Origin: Casuarius casuarius
Lineage: Eukaryota; Chordata; Aves; Casuariiformes; Casuariidae
Assembly: GCA_003342895.1 (NCBI GenBank)
Contig: PTFA01000314.1
Location: 744,001 to 808,000, forward strand
Direction: 5' to 3'
Length of the DNA stretch: 64,000 nt
Shown here: positions 22,061-33,985 of the stretch, in pieces
Numbering within the stretch: the first letter of the stretch is position 1
Layout of the letters: the number at the start of each line of letters is the position of its first letter
Program-made: the position numbers and the translations under genes
The notes under the pieces: generated by a model
What the model saw: the letters and a program-made list of their open reading frames with translations, nothing else
Told to the model about the DNA's origin: nothing
The model's database searches: none

Positions 22061-25000
22061 CACTAAAGTAAAGCTGTAAAAACAGCCATGATTTGTGTAA
22101 GGCCAAATCTCCTTGTTAGTTTCCCCTCCATGTGCCTAGGAAACAATATATTATCCAGCAATGATTCCTCAACTGTGATAATTATCAGTAATCATGGGCT
22201 ATTAAGGCCTTAACTCTGACTAGGAGAAGCAATACAAATAAGATCTAAGCACAAGATAGACTATATTCAGAATTAATGGTTATTCCTATAGCCCTATCAT
22301 TACCTTGATTTCCTGCTCTCCACGCTACCGTAGATACTCTAGTACCATGTAAATGACTGTAGTCAAAGTGAAAAAATAGGCTTGATGGGCCATGAAGAGG
22401 CGGAGCAAGAGACATGAAGGACTCCACCGATGCAAGACCAAACTTCCGGCCTTGTAAATCAGAGCAGGGGCAGCTCTCAGCAGTCTCTCTTGCCATAAGG
22501 ATTTTGAGGACTGAAACCACCAGCAATGCTAACTCTCAGCACTTTTCATCTGGAGGCTCCAGCTGAAGAAACACACCCTACAGTCCTGATAACTCCAGTC
22601 TGGGCTTCTGTGAAATCTCTTTGGGGAAATTTAAATACACACATATATCCCTGTCTCAGCATGTCATGTTTTATAGGCCTTAAATGTAGCCTTGAATTCC
22701 ACGAGCTCATCTTCCACTCAAAAAGTTGGACAGCATGCTAGCAAATAAACTTGAAAAACAATTGCTATTGCTTCCAGTCAACAAGCTGCAAAACACAGTT
22801 ACTTTGTATATGCATTTTCTATTTTCTCTACACCAAGAAAGGACAAAGAGTTGGTCTAAAACATAGAATACACAAGAACAAATTCCTTTCTCCTCCACGC
22901 CATCCAAGGCAAGTAGCAGAACCACTCTAAACACACAAAAAAGTGAGCAGAGCCCCCTACACTTCAGTAAAGCCAAGTCAATAGTAGCTGAGGTATTAGG
23001 CTTACTGGCTCTTTTCCTCCGCTCCAGATGAACAGAGGGTGTCTGGTCTAACAGCTCTCACTTCCTAGAAAAGGGAAACAGCAATTCTGGCAGGTTGCAA
23101 CTTTCCCTCCTTCAGGCACCCAGATGGCAAAGCCACCCCACAGCACCTAATGCGCTCAAGATGGATTTGAACCGAGATACTGCTGCTTTTACGAGGGCCA
23201 CAAGCTTCACATCAGCCTGTTGACATCCCCTTCTCTCCCCTTTCACACAGTCTGCCTGATCAGGAGGCAATAGTATCTGTGAGCAGCCAAAGCTTTGTTC
23301 CTCACTTGGCAGTACAGGCATAACACTACCAAAAGGCAGTTCGAAGGCAATGTAGTCAGGATCAGTTCCCTGCTAGAAAGCGATTTTCCAGCATTACACC
23401 GCCAGTCAACTACCTCAGTGGTTGGGCTTATTTGTTTAACTAACGTCATTTCCACAAAGAGGAGGCAGAACCAAGTCCCATTTTTTTGTTGTTTTGCCAA
23501 TGTAATGGTGCCCATGTATGACATTTTGCCAGTGTTCTGAGTCACAACAGCAGTTATCACTATGAAAAGGATTTTCAGTGTTGACCTGGCCTTCACTTCA
23601 CAAATCTCACCCAGGACTCTCCCACCTGATGGCCAAAGCATACCAGTTTCCAACTGAAGCTGCTGTGCGCAGCACGTGCCGTAATAGTAACCCAGTAACA
23701 CCTGCTCACGGAGGCAGTGGGACATCTGACTCCAAAGCCCACTTCTTCGTGAACAGGTCAAAACTTACAACTCTCCCCTCCTGGGAGAACAGACCTCTGA
23801 CTGCCAAGCCAGAGTATCAGCTAGCTAGGAATAATTTTCGTCCTGCCCCAAAAGTTGTGCCATTCCCCAAAGGAGTGTAAAACTGAAAGTATGCATAGCC
23901 TAATCAAACTATGTAAGGCATGCATAGGGCATGGAAGGGCAGCCTTGAGTTTTGGTCTCTTCTCCTCAAGATTATATCTTTTTTTTTTTTAATTACAGAT
24001 AAAAGAAGCCATAAAAGAAGTCCTTGAAGGAACTTTTCCTGCTCCCTCTTCGTGTACTACATAAGCACTAGGCTGTAAGAATATTACACCTCTGTGTCCT
24101 CTTTGTTGATGCCATGACTCTCCTTGTCATATAACTTCAAAAAGTCCTCAAGTGATGGAAAGTTCACTTACAGTTAGCCTTATTCCTAATTCCATTCAGC
24201 TCCCTGGACAAAGGTGGCAATATTGCTGCCTCTGCGGTGCTGGCTGGCCATGGACCTTAAGGACCTTTTTCAGTCCAGGCCCAGCAAGTGACAATATCTG
24301 AGTCAACATCTGCATTGAGGATGCAGGCATGAAACCTTCCTGGTGGGGCCCTGGGTGTGCCACCAGGCCCTGCCACCTCTGCCTCTTCCCTGGGGCTTGG
24401 GGCTGAGGCTCACAGCCCGCCCCAACATGGTGCAGCTGTAATCTGGGATCATGCCGCTGGGAGAAGAGCTGGGCAAGGAGCTATGGAAGTTGACTGGGGG
24501 GCCCAGCTGTGCATCCTCTACCTGCTGGCCTGGAAGCTGCCTTTACGCTTGGGGCCTCAGTCTTGCGTTACTGTCCCTGGACTTGCTCATCTTTAAAGGT
24601 TGCTAGATGCCTAACAAGACCTCTTCAGAAGCTGGTGAGCACTAGTTCACAGCTCCAAGCTGCCAGCTACCTCTGCAGACTTGGCCTGGCACCGGCTGAA
24701 ATGCCAGCCATGACACATAGAGCTGGCACAGGATCAGTCAGAGCGGAAGCTCCTCACAGAGCTACTAGGAAAGCTCCACAACCTTCTCCGTGCAGAAGCT
24801 CCACCAGAAGTATTAATTCTTTCACCTTTTCTCTTAGAGAAACCCACATGGTCACTTAGCATGGCTAATGACTTTTTAATATCTTTTTATACCTTCAGGA
24901 AAAGTGAAATAAGTAATGTAGTATTTTGTTTTCCAGTTCTACAGATCCATTTGTTTTTGTCTCATTTCACAGTCCCTCTGGAGTAACTCTCCAGTTGGGC

Positions 25001-25163
25001 TTATTTTGTATTTGTTGAAATTTATATCCATCTATTGTCTTAGTAACAGGGTTGAAAGCCAGGAAGCATAATATCTTTCTACTTCTGAGAAGTTATTTCT
25101 TTTTGGCTAACCTGGGCTCTCTGACCCAGAAGAAACTGTATCATCATTGAATTAATTTTCCTC

Positions 25164-25181
25164 AAAAAAAAAAAAAAAAAA
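25164..25181. repeat. Poly-A run
   Basis: Eighteen A on the plus strand. Confidence 0.9.
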
Positions 25182-25393
25182 CTTAAAATGAAATAAGATA
25201 CAGGGAACTGTGTGGAATAGGAATAAAAGCAGTGATAAATACATAAAAGCATTTTATGTAACTACTTCTGCTCTTTTATGGGCCAAGTAAATTATTCTAG
25301 TCTTCTAGTTCTTGTGGCTTGTTAAACCTTAAAGGTGTTGTTATAGCTGCCACTAGAAGGATCTTATTCCAGTACTATTTACACATGCTTATT

Positions 25394-25409
25394 AAAAAAA
25401 AAAAAAAAA
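25394..25409. repeat. Poly-A run
   Basis: Sixteen A on the plus strand, about 230 bp from another poly-A run. No retrocopy is recognisable between them. Confidence 0.9.
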
Positions 25410-26642
25410 GAAGACGAAAAGGAATATACCTGTGTTAAAATAGAGTTACTATTAAGTATAAAACAAAACCAGCCAAATATAAACTATAAAAGAATTATGG
25501 TCAAATGAATTGCAGGAGGTAACTGTTTCGTAGAGTGTAATACAAGTACTATCATTCAGACCACTGCATTAGAGGAATTAGAGACCGATTATTGTTCATT
25601 AGGATTTTACACTTCAGAATCCTGTGAACATTTAAGCAAGTCTGTTCATGACATCAAAACATGCTCCTTAGACCAGTTCAGAAAATAAAAATAGGACACT
25701 TGATTATCTAAAATGCCTTATTTTCAAGCCTACATTAGAGGTGCCTTGCAACTTGCTGTAGAAGAAATCGAGTTTAAAGTTAGTAACATATATTAACACT
25801 GACTACTAAGAACTTGGATCGTGAGCTGAGGTATGTCTGAATTTTTTACCATCTTATTAGAACACTGTATTTGCAAGAACTGGAGAGGAAGTGGTTTTCT
25901 TACACTGATAGCAGAGAAGACTAAACTTACTGAGACAATTCCTGCTCTCCCAGTGGCAGGCTGGTGTGGGATAGCACAGGGCTACATGTGCGTATTAAAG
26001 ACTGTTGAATTTCCAATTTTGCTTTGAAATGTCACTCTACACCAAAGCAGGCCAACCAGTGAAGCTGTCTGCAGGGGAGTTCTACTATTATAAGGCCAAA
26101 AAGATGAGTATAAATCCCTTTCCTTACAGTTTTTCCACCCCTCCAAGGCATGCCATTTTGAATCTCTTTATGAAAGTGACAGGTGCTTTTACCTCAACAC
26201 TTAACAATCCATTTTTGAGGGACAGTTACAATACAGGAGGGCTTTTCATCCCTTCCAAGGTGCCTAGCAGGTCACCATTCAGAGGAAAGAGTGACTGGGC
26301 ACATCAACCCAGGGACTATACAGCCTATATGGCCATATTGGGACTTGTGAGCACAACTCTAATAGAAGAATGAGATCTTCACTAGCAGAAGGCAACCTAC
26401 CCCAGTAATAGTGACTTGCACAGAGGTGAGCCTCTATCTATTGCCACAAATCAGCACCAGTGTATCCACTGGTGGGTCCATCTCTCTCACAGCCGCAGAG
26501 ATAATCCACCAGATTGTTCACAATCTCCACCCAAGGAGTTTCCCACATAATTACCTTTAGCCAGAGAAATATGTCAGGCCTACCCTCTGTTCTGCTCCAG
26601 TTTTGTACTACCATGTATCACCTCTTCCTCAGTCTTTCAACA

Positions 26643-26714
26643 TGTATATATATACACACGCGCACGCGCACACACACACATATGCCTTTTTTTTCCCTTT
26701 TTTTTTTTTTTTTT
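26643..26714. repeat. TA/CA/CG dinucleotide tract followed by poly-T
   Basis: Alternating purine-pyrimidine DNA (TATATA, CACACG, CGCACGCGCA, CACACA) then T8-CCC-T17. The first part is a potential Z-DNA former. Confidence 0.92.
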
Positions 26715-27679
26715 GTGGGAGGGCTCACTCACAGTTGTAAGGATGACTTTCCCTGGCTTGGCCACTGTCTGTCCTGCACACCAGCTCTTCTCTCCCCTTG
26801 GGAACCACAGAGGCTAGCCTGACTCTGGGATGCTCCCATCAGATATTTCCATGTTGCACAAGGGTCCATACAAAGCCAATGCTGTGCCAGCTGAAGGAGC
26901 AGAAAATAGCTCCTGACTCAGATTTTTCAAGCAGCCAGCTCCTTCCTGCATGTGCTGACAGCCTGTCTCTCTGCCTTAGGCTTCAGCATCCCACAGAGGG
27001 GAGTTGGACTGCAAGGCAACAACGGTCTGCTGATAGCTCAGACATCTCCTACCCCTCAGTCCCTTTCCTCTTTCAAAAAATAGCCTAGCTGGCTGTGGAC
27101 AGCAAAACTCAGAGTCCAGCTGACTGCTATTTAGGCCCTCTGTAAGCAGAGGCAAATAGATGACCGCTGTTTCAAAGCTCACCCTCAAGAAGCATATGCT
27201 TACAGCTCTCCTGCCACCTGATTGCTCAATGGTCATTCCCACAGAGAGGAAATTACAGCCTTCTCCCCTTCCTAGTGTGCTAACTGATCCTCTCAAGCTG
27301 AAAATGGGCTGCTAAATGCCCTTCAAGGACCATCCAAAGTCTACTAATCTCGTTCCTCCTTCTGCTTGTGCTATCTGTGCTTCTGCTGACCTATCGGGGT
27401 CTTAATGATGTGACTGCAGGGGGTTCATAGCTGTCCTGTAGGAGAGTCCCTCCAGGCCTTCTGTCTCTTAAGCTTAAGAGAAGTAGTGTATTATGGTTTC
27501 AGAGTTAAACTCTATCTGCTAGCCTTAGCAAGGAAGGGCCAAGTCTGGCTTGCTCTGCTCTTGGAAAAGCTCAGTTTGTGTAGCACTGCTTGTCTGCTGT
27601 TCTGGCAAAGCAGCTTTATATTCCACTGCAGCCTTCCCGGACAGCCAAAGCAGCATTTCCATGAATTCCTGGTCTATAG

Positions 27680-28160
27680 TTTTTTTTTTTTTTTTTTTTT
27701 TATTATACGGCTTACAGTGAGATGTAGGAACTCTTTATACCAGAGGATCTATAAAGCAGGTTATCCTTAATTGGCCCTTTATCTTTCTCTGGCCTTAACA
27801 TGCATGCTAAATGGGTGTAAAATCTGTTGTATCAGCAGGCCTTTATTATACTCCCTTTGTAAACCATCACATAAGACACAAATTAGAGCAATGTCAGATT
27901 CATGTTCCGGAAACTTGTACTTCCCATTGTAATGTTGGAAGGCAACAGCATCCTTGATCATCGCAGAAAAAATGTCAAATGTTAGTACAATATTAAATTG
28001 TTTTGCATTTAACATGTTTCACTTCAAGTGCGCTGAAGATATCTAGCTATCGCTTCCACTTGCTTCAATGAATTTTCTGAGTAAGTACCCACACTGTGGT
28101 TGTGCTACAGCACTCCTCCATTTGACTCCGGACCTTTTCTTTATGATGTGGTTGGCTACT
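27680..28160 (-). pseudogene. Possible retrocopy with poly-A tail
   Basis: On the minus strand a 78-codon open frame (27,779-28,015) includes HYNGKYKFPEHESDIALIC and ends VKARER. It is followed after about 77 nt by TATAATAAA merging into 22 A (T run 27,680-27,701). Upstream, in other frames, a second protein-like piece (SENSLKQVEAIARYLQRT) is separated by at least one frameshift. An open frame, a short 3' tail, AATAAA and poly-A together suggest a processed copy of an mRNA. I do not recognise the parent, found no clear target-site duplication, and the 5' end is a guess. Confidence 0.35.
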
Positions 28161-28821
28161 AAGTACACTTACACTTAAACATGTTATAGAAAGAAAGATC
28201 AATACAAATTGGATCATCCTGTATTAAGATAACCCCCCCCACAACAATCCCCCATATTGTAATTTTGTGATTCAGTGTAATTATGTAATGTTCAGTGATG
28301 AAAACACTGATAGGTTGACATTAAAGACAGCTTTGAGATGTTCTAATCTGTAGGATAATGATTGCATACCCAGTAATAAAATTAATACCTCCTCTTGGAG
28401 TTATACCCTCAAACTCTGAAAGAGATCCTTGAATCATCTCCACCACACACAAGGAATGCCTCAAGATAAGGAAGAGGCTATAGCATTCCCTATAAAACTT
28501 CTGCTTTGCTGCTGTATGCATTTTACCCTTTTTCTTTCAAAATACTTCCATCTGCCTCCTGCAGAGTTTGCTCTGTGTTTAAATAGCATGCTCCTCTATA
28601 ATTAGCTTCCTCCTCTGTGACTTAATCAGTNATATTGTAAACCAGACACTGTGATAATTTGATCAGCTCAGCGGTGGTGAGTTGTAGCATGACTAAAAAG
28701 TTTGGGCTGGTGGTAACTACAGGAGAAGCATCTGCTTGAGGGGAAGGGTGATCTACCAGTTAGGTTCAGAGCATGCGATTGCATTTAAATCCTCCAGCTA
28801 ATCCCAGTTCCTACTCCTCAG

Positions 28822-28913
28822 GGACTGTTCTCGTCGCTAGATTGAAGAGGCATGCCGATTTTGTGCAGAGTGTGATCTGCATGCTGCACCCCACACGTGG
28901 CACTCAAGTCAAG
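28822..28913 (+). other. Possible coding exon (92 bp), low confidence
   Basis: The acceptor-like AGTTCCTACTCCTCAG is followed by 30 open codons (including ARLKRHADFVQSVICMLHP) and a donor (GTCAAG|GTAGGTG). Four CpG within 92 bp is higher than the surroundings, which mildly favours an exon. The family is not recognised. Confidence 0.22.
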
Positions 28914-31900
28914 GTAGGTGAAGGGACGCCTTTGCGGTGGCTACCAACAGTGCTGCAGCTTGTGAGGAATTCACCTCCCAGCTGTTTTGCTGGTGCTTTA
29001 AGCTGTGAACCCAATAGATAAGTAGGCATGCAGAGAGAAACGCTGCATCCCTTCGGTTTTACAGTCATGCTCTGTGACTCTGAGCTCTGTGGTTGCTTCG
29101 ACCTGACCAGCTCCTTCTAATGTTGCCTTCAAATATCATCGACCATCACTCCTAGTTGCAGGCAGCATGTTGCAACCTCCATTTACTTTTGAATCATTTA
29201 GAATATATGTGAATGAATGGATTCAGTCAGTCCTCTTCCCCCTCACCCTCCCCCCCCACCTGGAAGACCCTTTCAAAAGCGCTAGCATGTTTCTGTGTTG
29301 CTTTAGGTGTCTACGCTTTCTGGCTTGGAGCAATGCGTCGTAAGATAGCACTGAACCTAAAAATTCCTCTCTGTGGTGTCGGTTTTCTCTAGGCTGCTTG
29401 GATAACTTGGCAGTGTTAGTACCTGCAAATTGCACTCTGTGATCTGCTAATGAGTTCTCAAGCTGGATTGTGCACTTAAAAGCTAAGAGTTGTTTACACC
29501 ATTTGTCTTTTTAAGCAAGCCTGGTTTCAGAAGAAGCACGCAGATCTGCACGCCATTTGGAGCAATTTTCTCTTGCCTCAAAAAGGTGCCATTGTTTCCA
29601 TGTGTGTGTTTAACTACAGACTTGCAGGCATATGCTTATATGGAGGTAGTATGAGCAAGCTCTCAGGCAACGCTCTCACTCAGTAGTAGAATTCACTCTT
29701 TCCCATGTGTCACCTGGGTGTGAATTTCAGAGCATAACATGATGTGAGTGAAGAAAAAAAAAGCTGTGCATTTTTTTTTCCAGGAACTTTGCAGAGTCTG
29801 TTCAGCAGTGAGGTACCAAGGTGGTTCTAGGAATAGCAGAGGATGGGCTGGCCAAGAGGCCAGAAGAGACCTTACAACATGAAGAAAAGACATGAACAGA
29901 TAAAAAGCCAAGCTCAAGGGATTCATGTTATATGTCAGGGAAGTCAATGCAGAGATTCCTTGGCTGCATTCAGCAAAAAAACCACAGGCACCTCATTCAA
30001 GTGACACGGCTCTGTCCCAGAACAGGACTAGGGCAAGGATGAAGCTCCTGTGTGCAGCACTCACAGAGGCTGGCAGGAGGAGATTACAGATAAATGGAGT
30101 AGTTCCTCTTGAGAGGTCAAATCCTGCCTCTGTGGTCCTACGTGATACTACTCTGGCTTCTGGCTGGAACTGAACTAGCTGAACTGAAAACTTACTGTAC
30201 CCCCGCAGGGTGCCATTTTGTTCAAGGACTTGTCCTTTTCTTCTGGCAGGAAAGCATGCAGCAGAGGTTTGATTCAGGCCATTTGGTGTGAGGTTGGCTC
30301 AAGAATGAGGCAAACAGGCACCAAAGCACCAGCGACATTGAAGGTGGTGGTGTTTATGCCCTGCTCTGATGGCCGGAAAGAACTAAATGAGCAGTGATAA
30401 ATACACTGCTTGCCTGTGAATGCGTAAGTATGTAGGGATGCATGTGTGTGCATGCACACATAGACACTATTACTGTTTATCTAAGTAATGATGCTGCAAG
30501 GCTGAACTGTGTTTCACCCTGGAAAAGACCCTTCCCAGGCACCTTGTCCTGNAGACCCATTGTACAGCCCGAGCATGGCTAGTAGAGACACTGCCGGGCA
30601 GACAAGAGCAGAGCAGAGCTGTGGAGACTTGCTGTGAGACAGCAGAGCTGCAGCGTGACATGCAGTCCCCTGTGGCTTGCAAAACAGACTAGAAAAAAAA
30701 TCAGAGGCTTTTCAAAATCCACAGTATCTGNGAGAACAGGCACTTTGCTCAGTGTAGCAGAGGTATTTTTCTTTACTTGAGATTTTTGTCCTGAAAATCT
30801 CTTCTAATTTCTGTGCTTGTTTTGTACAGTAGTATAGATAGTAGATTCTGTCTTGCTTTCAGTGGCTGGTTCCTTTGCAATGATAGGAATGTGTATTTCT
30901 GCAGGTCTGAAGCACTGAAGGAATTTAGAAGCACAAGTGCCACTGCAAAATGGTGTGCCTAGTACACCTAAATCCTTTGAGGGGGGGTCACTGGAAAAAC
31001 TGCCCAGCATTAATACAAACCCTGAATGCTCAGAGGACTTTGTCACCAAAAGAAGAGTACCTGCAATGGGAAGAAGTGTTGGTATATTACCCTTGTATAA
31101 AATCCAGCCCAGCTCACTGAGGAAAAGGAAAAGATTCTCACTAAACCTCAAAGGCTGGATAGAGCCTGAAAAATTGTCATAAAATCCTGACATAAGGATG
31201 AGTCTGGGAAGAGTAAGAAGCAAAGCGCACACTTCTAAAGTGCCTACATCTTTTTGTCTGTTTATAACTTCCCTCAGAAGGCATTCTGCTTCGATCATAT
31301 AAACTTCTGCATCTCTTAAATTGCTCAGAGACACCCACTTCCCAGAAAGCCTTCCCGACACACACACATGCTTTAGTGCATTTCAAAACATAAACAATTC
31401 ACCCTGAGTAAAGTTCTCTTTTCCTGGCCTCTTGCTTTGAAAAAATGTAGATGGTAGAGTGGTAAACATAAATAAGGGCCTATGTAGCACTACACTTAGG
31501 ATTTCTGGACAGGGTAAGGCTTATCCTTATAGTAAGTCCATCAGAACAATAGCATCCCCCTGACAAGCTTGCGTATGAGCTATGTACTGTCCTAAACAAG
31601 TACTTTAATTTAATGGATGTATTGTGGGAACACTTAAGAGCTGCCACCATTGTAAGGAACCAATTTAGGGTCCTTAAAGGATTCTCGAAATGTGCTCTAC
31701 ATATGCTCTTCTTTAAACTATTTGCTATAAATCTGTTCCATAGCTCTGTATCTTGCTGCTCAAGAATAGCATTTTGCTAGGACACGTCTGACACCTCTGT
31801 TAAAATAGAGCATAGGACTCATTTTTTTCATTTCTGAAGCGATGTGGGGAAATTTGAGGGGGGCAGAATTTTGCCATGAACAAGGAAAGAAAAAAAACCC

Positions 31901-33538
31901 TTGCATCAAGAGCTTTGGTTAGTTCCCTTTACTTAAGTTATCAAAACAAACTTTAAAAGGTGACTTAAGATTGGAACATAGGTAGCTTAATGAGGAAGTT
32001 CTGGGTATTGAAGGTGTATTTAGCCTGGTAGAAAAAGGTATAACAGAAGGCAGGGGCTGAGAGCAGAAGACAGATGGATTCAAATGGAAAACAGGGCACA
32101 GTTTTTAACAGTGAAGGAGCTTAATTGTTGCAATAAACTATCAGGGGCAAAAGTAGAGTCTCATCAGTACATATCTTCAGATCAAACCCTGCTGCCTTTC
32201 TGAAGAAATGCTTTTGTTACCCGGGGAGTATTGCTCTCATTAAAGGAGGCCTAAGTATTGCTTCAACAGCTTGTGATACATTGGGGGCCTGACCAGAGGA
32301 TCTATCAACACATTTTGAAATCAAAAACTCTATGCTGAGAACCAATGCTAGGTTCAACAAAACACCAAAGTCTGACATGAAGTAAATATCCCTAAAATAT
32401 TTTTTTTCTGTTGAATCCCTAAGTAGTCTGCCCTTGGGTTGCCTGACAGCTCATCTCTCTCCCTCCATCACCTTGTCACAACTGCAGTTGTGCCAAACTG
32501 AATGCCACTGTCAGGGAAGAGAAAAGGGATCATGAGGTTTTATCCAAGAGGAAACTTCCAGCCTGACTGGATGAAAATAGGCTGACTGGCAGTAGGCATG
32601 CTGCAGCCACATCTCTTTGAGAGGTAGAAGGCTGTATTTCCATTTCAGTTGTCTTGGGATGATGCCGTATCATGACTTTGCTAAAAGCACCAAGGATTCA
32701 GGATAAGCTCCTTACATTTAGAGATCCACATTTAGGTTTTTTCAGCAAACATTAGTCTGAACCATGGGAGCTCACTGACTGAAGGCTCTCAAGGCAAACC
32801 CCCAGCCTGATTCCCGGATGGCAGGTCACCCTTCATAACTGCCCAGTTATGCAGGGCCAGACATGTTGCACATGGGATCCATTTTGTTTAAATACAAAAG
32901 TACAGTTAATTTTGGCAGGTATCCATCACTGTTTTCTTTCTAAATTCCAGTGTGTAATGGCTTAAGTATGAAATGAACATAGTAAGATTCACATGCTGTC
33001 CAGCAGCTATTGCATGACATTATGAATTCACTATATTCATTTAATATATTGCAATGCAGTGTAGAGTGCAAGTGCTTTATGTATCACAGCACTGTTCTAT
33101 CAAGTACTGCTTAGTCTAATCTGGCATCAGTAAAACAGTTTGCAATGTTTTTCTTGCATCCAATATTTAGATATTGAATTTGGGCACAGGGGAGGGTTTC
33201 CCTAAAGATAATCTCTAAATGATCATAGCAAAAAGCATAATTACGTTCATCTTTTGGAGTACCATGAAATCATCTGCATGTACTCAGAGCTCAGCAATGC
33301 TTAAATACTTTGCCAAATACAGGCTGATCGATAAGTCGGGTCTGCAGTGGATCCGTCTTTTGGATGTCTGTGTCTTCTCTGTGAGCATTACTGGCTGTGT
33401 TCAAGTATGAGGTCTCTCTTCCAGTACCTGGATAGAGCAGTGCAGGGGAGGGTAAGCTCCACTGGATGATTTTAATAAGAAAGGCGCTGCTGAGTGGAAT
33501 TTTACCACATACCAGGGAGTTCGGCACTCCAGGCTTTC

Positions 33539-33555
33539 AAAAAAAAAAAAAAAAA
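33539..33555. repeat. Poly-A run
   Basis: Seventeen A on the plus strand. Confidence 0.9.
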
Positions 33556-33897
33556 TCTCCTGGAGGCTGATTTGCAGCATTAGCTATTTAATGGCTTTTG
33601 AAAGTCTGCTCCAAGATCTATCCTGATGGGTTTCCAAGAGACTTCCAAATAATGAGCAGTATAGGCCAAATACTTGCACATGCCAGTCCAATTAATGGTA
33701 TATACAGATGTGAATGAAATTTCTGACGGTGAATTACACATGTCAAGCAAGAGCTTAAAACAGCCATTCCAAAGCCAAGCCACATTAAAAATATTAACCT
33801 TCTTAGTGCTGCCTGCCACAGTAAATACAGCAAATGCATTCTGTTTGTTTTATTTCTCTTAAAGGTTTGCAACAAATAAAGCAAAGCTAACCTTATC

Positions 33898-33985
33898 CTA
33901 TAATCATAAGAAAATTCAGTTTGGAAGGGACCTCAGGAGATCATTCATTCTCCTCTCTTTCTTGCTCACAAACGTAAGTCCCCTG
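33898..33985 (-). mobile_element. CR1 LINE, 3'-end fragment (antisense on plus)
   Basis: The plus strand reads AATCATAAG then CAGTTTGGAAGGGACCTCAG and GAGATCATTCA. This is the reverse complement of the conserved CR1 3' end with its ATTCTGTG-type terminal repeat. It is heavily 5'-truncated, as is usual for CR1. Fairly divergent. Confidence 0.85.

Larger units (their letters stand above)
22061..27679. other. No gene recognised; GC-richer stretch at 24.2-24.85 kb
   Basis: This stretch holds two poly-A runs (25,164-25,181 and 25,394-25,409) and a TA/CA/CG plus poly-T tract (26,643-26,714). A GC-richer stretch (about 24,200-24,850) has moderate open frames that I do not recognise. I see no clear transposon ends. 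Confidence 0.4.
28161..33896. other. Mostly no gene; one candidate exon at 28.8 kb
   Basis: This stretch holds the 187-codon open frame on the minus strand at 30,804-31,367, which has no recognisable domain and no exon boundaries, and a poly-A run at 33,539-33,555. I treat the long frame as chance. Confidence 0.4.

Noticed and set aside
23243..23761. 172-codon open frame on the minus strand
   Set aside because: It overlaps open frames on the plus strand, has no recognisable motif and no exon signals at its ends.
24200..24850. GC-richer stretch considered as a second CpG island
   Set aside because: GC is raised but CpG is not clustered, and I see no splice donor or promoter word. It may be an old repeat or local composition.
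26005..26373. 122-codon open frame on the plus strand
   Set aside because: No recognised motif and no splice-site support. Consistent with chance.
30804..31367. 187-codon open frame on the minus strand
   Set aside because: One of the longest open frames outside the ERV, but it shows no domain, no splice boundaries and no codon pattern I can distinguish from chance. Frames of this length are at the tail of what 64 kb of AT-rich DNA gives by chance.
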